Part shown: piece after piece, positions 1 through 9,527 of the stretch
Layout of the letters: every line of letters begins with the position of its first letter
Position numbering within the stretch: position 1 is the stretch's first letter
Assembly (NCBI GenBank): GCA_964247055.1
Contig: OZ176059.1
Coordinates: 372,001 to 436,000, forward strand
Origin: Paragordius varius
Lineage: Eukaryota; Nematomorpha
Length of the DNA stretch: 64,000 bases
Direction: 5' to 3'
Notes under the pieces: model-generated
Databases searched by the model: none
Told to the model about the DNA's origin: nothing
The model's input: the letters and a program-made list of their open reading frames with translations, nothing else
Position numbers and translations under genes: made by a program

Positions 1-151
1 TGTTAATAATATCTAGAGAGCCATGCGAATTAGGTATAGTTTTAGATTCCAGGTTATAAGTGGCATTGTGTTGACACAATAACGAATGATTAAAATGTGT
101 TAAAAAATGTGATCTCCGCACAATCGTTTCATCATTTTCTGTCGTCGACAT
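1..151 (-). CDS. Possible first exon of an unrecognised minus-strand gene, cut by window edge
   Basis: Read on the minus strand, an ATG at 151-149 opens a frame without a stop for 50 codons to the window edge (starts MSTTENDETIVRRSHF; later SKTIPNSHGSL). Fifty open codons are unlikely by chance at this base composition, and the composition is more mixed than that of the surrounding A/T DNA. No domain, signal peptide or family is recognised. It could be the N-terminus of a gene lying to the left, or a chance open frame. No splice donor is visible inside it. Confidence 0.35.
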   Translation of the reverse strand, partial: MSTTENDETIVRRSHFLTHFNHSLLCQHNATYNLESKTIPNSHGSLDIIN

Positions 152-1032
152 CACAATTACCCTCGTTTATATCGTATGAATATTAAATTAAAATAGAGCT
201 TCTATCCTGATATTATGTGCAACATAAAATATTTTGTTAACATAGATATATTAAAAAAATGTGAATTATTATTATGTTTAAATATTTTTTATTTCAGGTG
301 TATTACAAACAAATGTAATAATAAATGGTAATTGTTGATTTTTAATACACTTTCCATCCATGGTGTTTGAAACATTTGTGTTGTTTTAGCAATCAAAGAG
401 CAACAACACTCTTTGGTCAATAAAAAATTTCATACTCAAATACCAACCGTGGACTAATAATAGCACATGCGATTCAAATTTTTTTGGAAATGCCTACGTA
501 AAGTTGAATGAATTTTCATAAATCCATTCTAATAATCCTAAAACTTTTTTGTCTAGATCAGTGGTGACTAATATGCGACCTTCTGAGACTATGCGGCCCG
601 CGATAATTTTAGATGTCCCTAATTCACAACACGTTCATAAAATCATAGTATAAGCGATATTTGTTTAATAAATTACTAAATCTATTTAATTGGGACAAAC
701 TAGAGAATTTTACATTGTGCTTGCATTTTACTGTCTTATGTTTGAAATGTAATAAATTAGTTATGAATGTCCATATATATATTTCATATGCGGCTCATTA
801 AGGTTTTTAGGGTAAAATATGCTGTGCACGAAGCCATTTGTGTGGATTATATACCCCTGTTGTAAATTACAGGGTGTCCAAAAATATTTTTCATTATTAT
901 TATTTTTAATAAAAAATGTAAATGAAATCTGGTATTACGCATGTAAGAAATATGTGAATTAAATTTATTAAACCGTTTCCATAATTTTTTTTACCTATTT
1001 TAACACTTGGATACAACGCATTCATTTCAGTC
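152..1032. other. No gene; one degenerate hAT-like fragment
   Basis: About 880 bases of A/T-rich DNA. Around 559-800 lies a stretch beginning CAGTGGTGACTAATATGCG with GCGGCCCGCG and, later, ATGCGGCTCATTAAGG. The CGGCCCGC-rich ends recur at 1.95, 3.9, 11.85, 18.3, 35.4, 41.45 and 44.8 kb and look like degenerate hAT-type non-autonomous elements. Nothing coding was found here. Confidence 0.4.
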
Positions 1033-3049
1033 CTTTGATTCTAATTGGGGTAGTTAGATACCCCAGGCTTGCTTAAAATTAATTATTTTGAAAAATATGG
1101 AATAAATTGAAACCATTGCAAAAGTTTGCACTTATATCACATTACTGAACCAAATATAAAAAAATTTATTCAAAAATAATTGATGAAACTTATTCAGGTG
1201 CAAACCTCAAAGGTGAAATTTTAGCCAACATGACATATGTGCCTAAGCTAAATGTGAAAATAATGTAAAATATACCACTTTTTCTGTTTGTATCAATGTT
1301 AAATGTGATTTTACTAAAAAAGTAAAGTTCTTTTTGGGTTTAGAATCAAATAAACGCGATAATTTGCAAATATGTATACCATTTCCCAGTCTAAATAAAC
1401 GTTTTCCCAGTCAATCGAAACATTTTCCCAGTCAATCGAAACGTTTTCCCAGTCAATCGAAACGTTTTCCCAGTCAATCGAAACATTTTCCCAATCAATC
1501 GAAACGTTTTCCCAATCAATCGAAACGATTTCCCAGTCAATCGAAACATTTTCCCAGTCAATAAAAACATTTTCCCAATCAATAAAAACTTTTTCCCAGT
1601 CAATAAAAACGGTTTTATTTTTGATGATAAATATCAAAACAAGACATAAAATTAACTTTTAACCATTATCAGCGTAATATTAGGATATTATTTTTCATGA
1701 AAAAACAATTATTGAATGACAATTTTCCAAGTATATTCCAATGGACAATCATTACTTATTCTTTAAAAGTTATATTTTTTGTAATTTGAGATGTTTATAA
1801 GATAATATTTTTTATTTTATTGATGGTTCGCATTAATATTTGCCCAACGCTTCAACACAATTTTAAAAAGTCAGGTTTTTCCATAAAAATACTGTCGGAA
1901 AAAATATCTAATTTAAAAAATATTTAATAAGATATTTGACTACTAGAGGGGTGTCCTACCAAAAGACTTCGCGGGCCGCATTACTCAAAAAGCACGGTGT
2001 TCCGCATTTGATATATTTCATAAATAATTTTTCGATTAGATATAAGACTGCAAAATACAAAAATTTAACAATTTTTTTTAATTTGTTACCAATTTAATAG
2101 ACTCATTCAGAGTAATTGCGTAAGGAATATGAATATTACTAAGATTTTGTGGGCATATTTTTGCATATGGATTTCTAAATTTTTAGTGGGCCGCACAAAG
2201 ATACTTGGCACTTCGCGTTGGGCACCCTATGAACCAAATGATAAATTTTATAAAATTAGGGTAAAATTTATGTTTAAGATCCAATATGAAGTGTTAAATG
2301 ACCTTTGAGATAAAAATGGTATATTATTAATATTTCATCCGTAACTCTAGATTTTGTAAGTGCCGCATATAATGCGAACCATCAATAAAATAAAAAAATA
2401 TTAACTTATAAACATCTCAAATTACAAAAAATATAACTTTTAAAGAATAAGTAATGATTGTCCATTGGAATATACTTGGAAAATTGTCATTCAATAATTG
2501 TTTTTTCATGAAAAATAATATCCTAATATTACGCTGATAATGGTTAAAAGTTAATTTTATGTCTTGTTTTGATATTTATCATCAAAAATAAAACCGTTTT
2601 TATTGACTGGGAAAAAGTTTTTATTGATTGGGAAAATGTTTTTATTGACTGGGAAAATGTTTCGATTGACTGGAAAAATGTTTCGATTGATTGGGAAAAC
2701 GTTTTGATTGACTGGGAAAATGTTTTGATTGACTGGGAAAACGTTTCGATTGATTGGGAAAACGTTTCGATAGACTGGGAAAACGTTTCGATTGACTGGG
2801 AAAATGTTTCGATTGACTGGGAAAACGTTTATTTAGACTGGGAAATGGTATATTTAAATAAAAATGGCGTCCAGGTAGTTTTATACGGAATTTTTTTTCA
2901 AAACTAAATTTTATTTAGATATTTTGGTGTATTTATATAATTTTTATTAGGATAGAAGCAATATTGAAGTACCGCTTTTTTGAGAGGATTTTTAAAAATT
3001 TTAACTTATAAATTGTCTGGGGTATTTTGATACCCCAAAGAATCGAAAT
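1033..3049 (+). mobile_element. DNA transposon 'B', copy 1, interrupted by palindrome S1
   Basis: Left end (about 1033-1075) and right end (about 3014-3049) are inverted: TTTGATTCTAATTGGGGTAG ... TACCCCAAAGAATCGAAA, each with an inner GGGGTA..TACCCC palindrome. The interior (1080-1370 and 2855-3010) matches, in the opposite orientation, the uninterrupted copy at 8320-8864. The match stops where the 1.47-kb palindrome S1 begins and resumes where it ends, so S1 inserted into an existing copy of B. Superfamily not assigned. Confidence 0.65.
1377..2850. mobile_element. Palindromic (foldback-type) DNA element S1 with 21-bp repeat arms
   Basis: Both ends read TACCATTTCCCAGTCTAAAT on opposite strands and are flanked by TA on each side, fitting a TA target duplication. 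Each arm starts with about 11 tandem 21-bp units (core TTTTCCCAGTCAATCGAAAC), followed by about 300 bp of further inverted repeat, so the element is nearly one long palindrome. The centre (about 1945-2230) is a different, hAT-like piece with AGGGGTGTCC/GGGCACCCT ends and GCGGGCCGC motifs. Because 21 is a multiple of 3, the arms are open in several frames on both strands (repeated SIDWENV); these are not genes. Confidence 0.85.
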
Positions 3050-3052
3050 GTA

Positions 3053-4484
3053 TACCATTTCCCAGTCTAAATAAACGTTTTCCCAGTCAATCGAAACATT
3101 TTCCCAATCAAACAAAACGTTTTCCCAGTCAATCGAAACGTTTTCCCAGTCAATCGAAACATTTTCCCAGTCAATCGAAACGTTTTCTCAGTCAATCGAA
3201 ACATTTTCCCAGTCAATAAAAACATTTTCCCAATCAATAAAAACGTTTTCCCAGTCAATAAAAACGGTTTTATTTTTGATGATAAATATCAAAACAAGAT
3301 ATAAAAATAACTTTTAACCATTATCATCGTAATATTAGGATATTATTTTTTATAAAAACACAATTATTATATGACAATTCTAAATATATTCCAGTGCACA
3401 ATCATTAATGACTTATTCTTTAAAAATTATATTTTTGGAATTTGAGATGTTTTTAAGATAAGATTTTTTATTTTATCGATGGTTCGCATCAATATCTGTG
3501 GCTAAATTATAAAATCTATAGTTACGGATTAAATAATAAAATTTATAAAAATATACCATTTTTATCTGAAAGGTCATTTAACACCTCCTATTGGATCTTA
3601 AACATAAATTTTACCCTAATTTTAATATTTATCATTTGGTTTATCGGGTGCACAACGCGGCCTGCCGAGTATCTTTGTGCGGCCAGCTAAAAATTTAGAA
3701 ATCCATAAAATCACAAAATCTTAGTAATTTTCATATTTCTTACGCAATTATAATAAATGAGTCTGTTAAATTTGTAACAAATTAAAAAAAATTGTTATAT
3801 TTTTGTATTTTAAAGTATTACGTCTAATCGAAAAATTATTTATGAAATATATCGAACGGAACGCTGTGCTTTTTGAGTAATGCGGCCCGCAAAGCCATTT
3901 GGTTAGACACCACTGTTTTAGTCAAATATCTTTTTACTTAATATTTTTAAATTTATCGAAAAAAATTTTTGTTTAGAATTTTTTTCCGACAGTATTCTAA
4001 TGGAAAAACTTGAAATGTTTAAAAACTGTTTTGAAGCGTTCGGCAAATATTAATGCGAACCATTAATAAAAAATCTTATCTTAAAAACATCTCAAATTCC
4101 AAAAATATAATTTTTAAAGAATAAGTCATTGATGATTGTGCACTGGAATATATTTAGAATTGTCATATAATAATTGTGTTTTTATAAAAAATAATATCCT
4201 AATATTACGATGATAATGGTTAAAAGTTATTTTTATATCTTGTTTTGATATTTATCATCAAAAATAAAACCGTTTTTATTGACTGGGAAAACGTTTTTAT
4301 TGATTGGGAAAATGTTTTTATTGACTGGGAAAATGTTTCGATTGACTGAGAAAACGTTTCGATTGACTGGGAAAATGTTTCGATTGACTGGGAAAACGTT
4401 TCGATTGACTGGGAAAACGTTTTGATTGATTGGGAAAATGTTTCGATTGACTGAGAAAACGTTTATTTAGACTGGGAAATGGTA
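3053..4484. mobile_element. Palindromic 21-bp-arm element S2
   Basis: Second copy of the S1 family, starting only a few bases after the right end of element B. Same termini and TA flanks, about nine to ten 21-bp units per arm. The hAT-like centre (about 3650-3915, GCGGCCCGC near 3885) is in the opposite orientation to that of S1. The two arms stay close to identical over several hundred bases. Confidence 0.85.
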
Positions 4485-4503
4485 TATTTGATAATTATAC
4501 CTA

Positions 4504-4790
4504 CAGTAAAAATTGAAATTATACGGACAAAACGTAAAAATATAAAGACAAAAATTTTTTTTCAAAAGACAACCACACTCTTTTAAATCTTAATTTTTCT
4601 AAAAATCATTTAATAGCAATCTTAAAATACATAATTGATTGTATTATCAATTACCTATTTTATGTTATATTTTGCAGTTCAAAATAATGAGTTATATTCA
4701 AAAAAATCAATAAAACGTATGGTTGTCTTTTAAAGAAAATATTTGTCTTTATATTTTTACGTTTTGTCCGTATAATTTCAAATTTTACTA
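4504..4790. mobile_element. MITE family M, copy 1 (Tc1/mariner-like)
   Basis: About 290 bp with inverted ends CAGTAAAAATTGAAATTATA / TTTCAAATTTTACTATA extending about 45 bp each through ACGGACAAAACGT and TAAAGACAAA. TA-flanked CAGT termini fit the Tc1/mariner-IS630 group (inference). The 200-bp middle is non-coding. This is the reference copy for family M, found some fifteen times in the window. Confidence 0.75.
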
Positions 4791-7019
4791 TATGTTCCAA
4801 TTTTAAATAATTATTCATTAAGAAAATATAAATTACAGCATCATTCCCTACATTGTCAAAATTTTTTAGTTGTTTCTTTACAAATTAGCTTTAATCTAAA
4901 TCCAAAAAACAGTTATTTACCTTTTACCCTTTTAATAATTTTAAATATATATATTTTAGAATTATAACATCTATTCAAAAATGTGATATCTTTCAACAAT
5001 TAAAAATTGGGTGTCGATTTGGTTTCTTCATCTAGATTAGTTTAAATGAATGGCTCACACATACCTAAAGAAAAATTTTATTGTGCAAAAATTTTCTCAG
5101 GGTAATAATCCAAACTAGTTTTATATAAGCTGAGACAGTGTAAGATTGGGTTTAAAATAAAAATTAAAAGAAAATCATGGCAATACTCTATTGATAACTA
5201 TGGCATAAAAAGTATGATAGGCTTTATATTCATTGTATTGAATAATAATAATTAAATTAACCATCTTATAGTCGTGCGACACATGCAGTAAAAATCGGAC
5301 AAAATGTAAAGTAGAAGGCAAATATTTATAAAAAATGTAACATACATACTTTTCGAATCTTAACTTTTTTTTCAATTAAAGTTACTTTGTTTTGAACGGT
5401 AAAGATGTAATTTCAATTTAAACTGTATCTTCATAATTTATGTAAGAAAAAAAATCAAGATTTCAAAAAGTAGAGATTAGCCTTTAAAAAATTATATTTA
5501 TATTTTTACGTTTTTTCAGTCTAATCATTCAATTTTCATTGTAAGAATAACGTTAAAATTGAGGGTGTTCATTTATAAACGCTTTTAAATGTAATTTTAA
5601 AAAAGCCATTCAAACTTGACACCATATATTACTATATTTTGCCAAAGAGACCTTGAAGGAAAAAAAAATAGTATGAGGCACTCATAGACCCCCCAACCCA
5701 TAATGAGCTCAGTTATGGGAAAATACATGAGAAATTCCCATTTTTGAGAAAACTTAAATCGAATTTAAAATTAAAACTTAATCATTACGTTTTCACCTTT
5801 TTTTTTCTAGTTTACATTTTGGTGTAATTTCATATACTTCAATTTTGTAAATAAACTACAATTGTGAATTTAGTTAAAATTCAATTATCAAAAGATAAAA
5901 AGCTTATATTATTAAATATGACTTCTCTAGAGAAAATTGGTAAAATCCAAAACATGGTTGAAACGAACTGCAATATTAAAATCAAAGTATATCTATTGTT
6001 TTTGCTGGTAAAATGTTGCTGAAAGCTTTTAAAGTTAATTATTTGATTTTCTAACCATAATATACATTTGTTTGCACATTTTATAACAAATATGATTCTC
6101 ACCATAGAGTAACATGGTATATATGGATGCAATCTGAAGTCTTTAGTTACTTGGTATCACCATTTCAATAAATATCATCCCTTGATATCCTTTAGAAAAA
6201 CTTATCTTTTATTCAAAAATCTTCGACATAAATATTCGTCAATAATTACTAAATTTCATTTTCCATCTCTTAAAGTTAAACCGTTTCCATCTAACATAAA
6301 ATAATATTAAAAGTTAAGTATGCCTGCATTAAGAATTTTTTTTGATTTATAGGACTATAAAAACAGGATCTTAGCTATTTTGCGTTTATTATCTAAAATT
6401 AACCCATTGCAAGTTATAAAAATAGATATGCGGGGCTAACATAATAAACTGTGATATAAATATTGTTTCTTTATATTTACAGTTAATAATTTATTATTAA
6501 AAATGGAATGAAATATTTAGCTGTCCTAAAATTTTTGGCATATTGGTCATCTTTTCGCAATATTTCGGTGTGATGCAGTTGTTGTAAAAGGGAAAAATTG
6601 CTAAAATGATTTGTAAAACAAAAAAATAATAGGACCATGAGGCTAATGAATTTTTCAATATATTTTTATTAGAATAAGATATTTTATAATCTCCGATAAC
6701 GTTCACTATAATTTATTACTTCCTCGGGTTTTATATTTTTTAAAAAAGTGTTTTTTTACGAATTTGAAGTTTACACTGCACACAAAATATCGGGGTTAAA
6801 AATATCTTAATTTTATATATATTTTAGATATATGTATTAGGATTTTCATGCTTTTATGTTACCGGTGATATAAGAAAACCTTTACTTATGTGGAAATTGC
6901 CCGATATTGTAAAATGGGAAAATAAGCGTGCATTATGCTAAATAATTATTGGTAAAAGCTAAATGTTCAAATATCATATTATATATATATATATATATCT
7001 ATATAAATATCCCGATAAA
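4791..7019. other. No gene found; one weak MITE M remnant
   Basis: A/T-rich DNA. At about 5284-5551 there is a degenerate family M copy (ends GCAGTAAAAATCGGACAAAA and TTTTTACGTTTTTTCAGTC). Short open frames here (for example near 5881-6132 and 6497-6706, minus) have no recognisable domain and no splice context. No RNA gene was seen. Confidence 0.4.
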
Positions 7020-7602
7020 ATATATATATTATGATGGAAAAATGAATCATTATCATGGTGCTTTTGGTTTTGGCCCTTATGACGGATATAAGATAATTAA
7101 ACTTTTGTGGATTGCTCGATATCATAAAATGGAAACTTTGCGCACATTTTTATAAAATATAGGTGAAAACTAAATGCCTCATTCCAAAAAAGATCACTAA
7201 AATATATTTTAAAATACATATGAAAGGCAAAATAATATTTTTTTATAAATTTTAATTTTTAGATGTGGGCTCCAAAAGTCGTAAAATTTTTCTCTCTTCC
7301 AAACAACTCTAGGTTTAAAGGTTAAATATAAGCTAAATTTTGTTATCAAATAAAAATATTTAGTATCTTTTTTCAAATATTTAATAGCAAAATTTGGGCA
7401 AAGCACCGATATTATTTCGAGGCGTGGAAACAGTTTACAAACGCTTTAAGATATTATAAAAATACTTTTTCTATATAATTCAGTAATTCTGAACATTACT
7501 GCGTTAGTAAAAACACAATATATAATTAACATATATTTTAAGACGAACTAAATCGAAATTCTGAGGTGATAGAAATGTTCAGCACCATGCAAAAATAATG
7601 CT

Positions 7603-8062
7603 TTAATAAAATTTGATAACGTGTTTTTTATTGTTGTTCCTAAGGTCGATTCCGACTAACTGCAACATTGAAAATATAGTTTCTCCATTTCGAATACCAG
7701 ATCTAACGTTTAGTTCGGATAGTGATTGGTTGGTTTCTTTGAGGATGTTATCCATCCAACGAGTTCGTCTTCTTCCTCTTTTACGAGGACCATTTAATTT
7801 TCCCACCATCAGTGTATTTTCAAGTGAGTTGGCTCTCATAATGTGGACAAAAAAAGTAATTTCGCCGTATTAAGCTGCCTAGAAGTGACATTTCCGGAAT
7901 TTTATTTAAAATAGTGGTGTTAGAAATTTTGTCTGATCATTTTATTTGGAGAAGTTACCTCCAAACGACTAATTCGAAAAAATTTATTAGTCATTCATAT
8001 TTTTTCAGTGTCCAGCTTTCCCCCATACAGGAATATGACCGTTTCACTCAAAATAGTATGAA
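7603..8062 (-). mobile_element. 3' end of a LINE (non-LTR retrotransposon), decayed
   Basis: The minus strand encodes the typical C-terminal tail of animal LINE ORF2: HIMRANSLENTLMVGKL, then PRKRGRRRTRWMDNI, LSELNVRSG and a short C-terminus ending at 7603. Upstream, in other frames, pieces like GESWTLKKYE (family: YGCESWTL) and SDKISNTTIL are recognisable, so the copy carries several frame changes and a stop (TAA near 7873-7875). Only about the last 150 residues' worth remains; the reverse transcriptase core and 5' end are missing. The truncation fits the usual 5'-truncated insertion of LINEs. Confidence 0.7.
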
Positions 8063-8319
8063 ACACGCTTCAAACAAATTTTGCCGAAATTTTTGAAAAA
8101 ATCCGCATTTTTGAAAGTATTTTTAGCCATATTAATATTTGGCAAATATTCAAAATATTTATCACGCAATCTCGCCATTTTTGTTTTGTTTTAACAAAAT
8201 TTTAGAACTATCGGCCTTACATCTAAAATTTTTTTCAAATATTTTTTATATCTAGTTTATGATACATTTTAGTGATATTTAAATAATTTGGCTTTCGCCA
8301 AAAAAATTTTGTTAAAACT

Positions 8320-8864
8320 TCGATTCAAATTGGGGTATCTAAATACCCCAGACTAAATTTGAGTTGGGATTTTTAAAAAACTACTGAAGGAATCGATCCC
8401 AATTTAAATTTTTGCTTCTTTCCTAATAATAATTATATTAATATGCCAAAATATCTAAATTAAATTTTGTTTTAAAAAAAAGTTCCATGTCCAACTTCGA
8501 CGCCATTTTTATTTCACAAAATTTTCGCAAGATATTGTCTTAATTTAATTTAAAGGGCAAAATTAAAGCTAATTTTTTTATTTAAATCACATCTAACATT
8601 GATAGAAATAGAAAAAGCTGTTTATTTTATATTTTCTTCAATTTTACCATTGTACGCATGTCACGTTGAGTAAATTTTTACCTTTCGGTTTTATCTTAAA
8701 ATAAGTAATATCAAGTATTTTTGAATAAAATTTTTATATATTTCGGTTTATTAATGTTATATAGGTGCAAGATTTTGCCATGGTTTCGATTGCTTCCATA
8801 TTTTTGAAAAAATTTAATTTTAAACAGGTCTGGGGTATTTAACTGCCCCAATTTAAATCAAAGG
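8320..8864 (-). mobile_element. DNA transposon 'B', copy 2, uninterrupted
   Basis: About 545 bp with inverted ends CGATTCAAATTGGGGTATCT and its counterpart GGGGTATTTAACTGCCCCAA. The interior matches both halves of 1033-3049 in reverse orientation, including a stretch reading ATGGCGTC followed by TTGGACATGGAAC. This copy therefore shows the state of B before insertion of the S1 palindrome. No open frame of useful length. Confidence 0.65.
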
Positions 8865-9511
8865 ACCAAAATGAATGTGTTGTATCCAAGTGTTAAAAAA
8901 AGGTGTGGCCATTTTTTGATATGAGGTGCCTACCACAAAAGAGTTTAAATACAAGTGCCTAAATCAAAAGCACCATAATCTTTACATCATATCAGAATTT
9001 TTATATATGATCAGAATATTTTATGTGTGACTGTAAATGGTGCTAACATTTAGTATGTATTTATGTATTAAACATAGCATACATTACAATTTCCGTGAAA
9101 ATAAAAATCCACTCAAAAGTATTAAAAAATATAATTTTACAGCTAGAAAGGAATTTAGGAATCCCTATTTAATGTGGTGCCCATGAATATATTTTTAAAT
9201 AATATAAAATAATATCTTGTTTGGCCGCTAGATTATTTTAATTTTATTTTATAAAAATTAAGTTAAAAAATAAAATTTATCAAGTTTAAAATGAGAATAT
9301 TTCTCTGCAAATAAATTTAGACCCTCATTTTAATATTAGAACCTAAAGGTTTACCAATTTATTATTAAATAAATAAGTATAATCTTTGATTAGTATCTTT
9401 TGACTATGGGATCCGTATATAATTGTAAAATAAATTCATGTCTAAAAAATTTATCATACTAATGTACCGTTAGCATCATATGGAGCTCTAATCTAATAAT
9501 TTAAACATCTG

Positions 9512-9527
9512 ATGAGCGTGAGGGAAG
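9512..9527 (+). CDS. znhit1: ZNHIT1 exon 1 (start codon)
   Basis: Codes MSVRE plus the first base of an alanine codon (phase 1). Donor GTTTAAAT follows. The intron to the next exon is 9528-9559, 32 nt, ending in a pyrimidine run and ATCAAG. No clear promoter element was seen upstream. Confidence 0.75.

Larger units (their letters stand above)
7020..9020. mobile_element. Long palindromic element 'P', copy 1, split by two later insertions
   Basis: The left arm (7028-7460: GGTGCTTTTGGTTTTGGCCC, later TTTTTAGATGTGGGCTCC) and right arm (8090-8316 and 8900-9015: AAAAGCACCATAATC, CATATCAGAA) are inverted versions of each other and match the intact copy at 45540-46615. A LINE fragment (about 7603-8062) and DNA element B (8320-8864) sit inside it. 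No coding capacity of its own is seen; superfamily unknown. Confidence 0.6.

Noticed and set aside
1377-1620. CRISPR-like array
   Set aside because: The units are direct 21-bp tandem repeats without unique spacers, in eukaryotic transposon arms.
1314-3258. Repeated open frames with SIDWENV / FPSQSKR / RLTGKTF heptads, also at 45160-45348
   Set aside because: They come from 21-bp tandem units readable in several frames on both strands within palindromic S elements; no conserved start, splice site or domain.
7613-7873. Plus-strand 86-codon frame
   Set aside because: Shadow of the LINE ORF2 tail on the minus strand.
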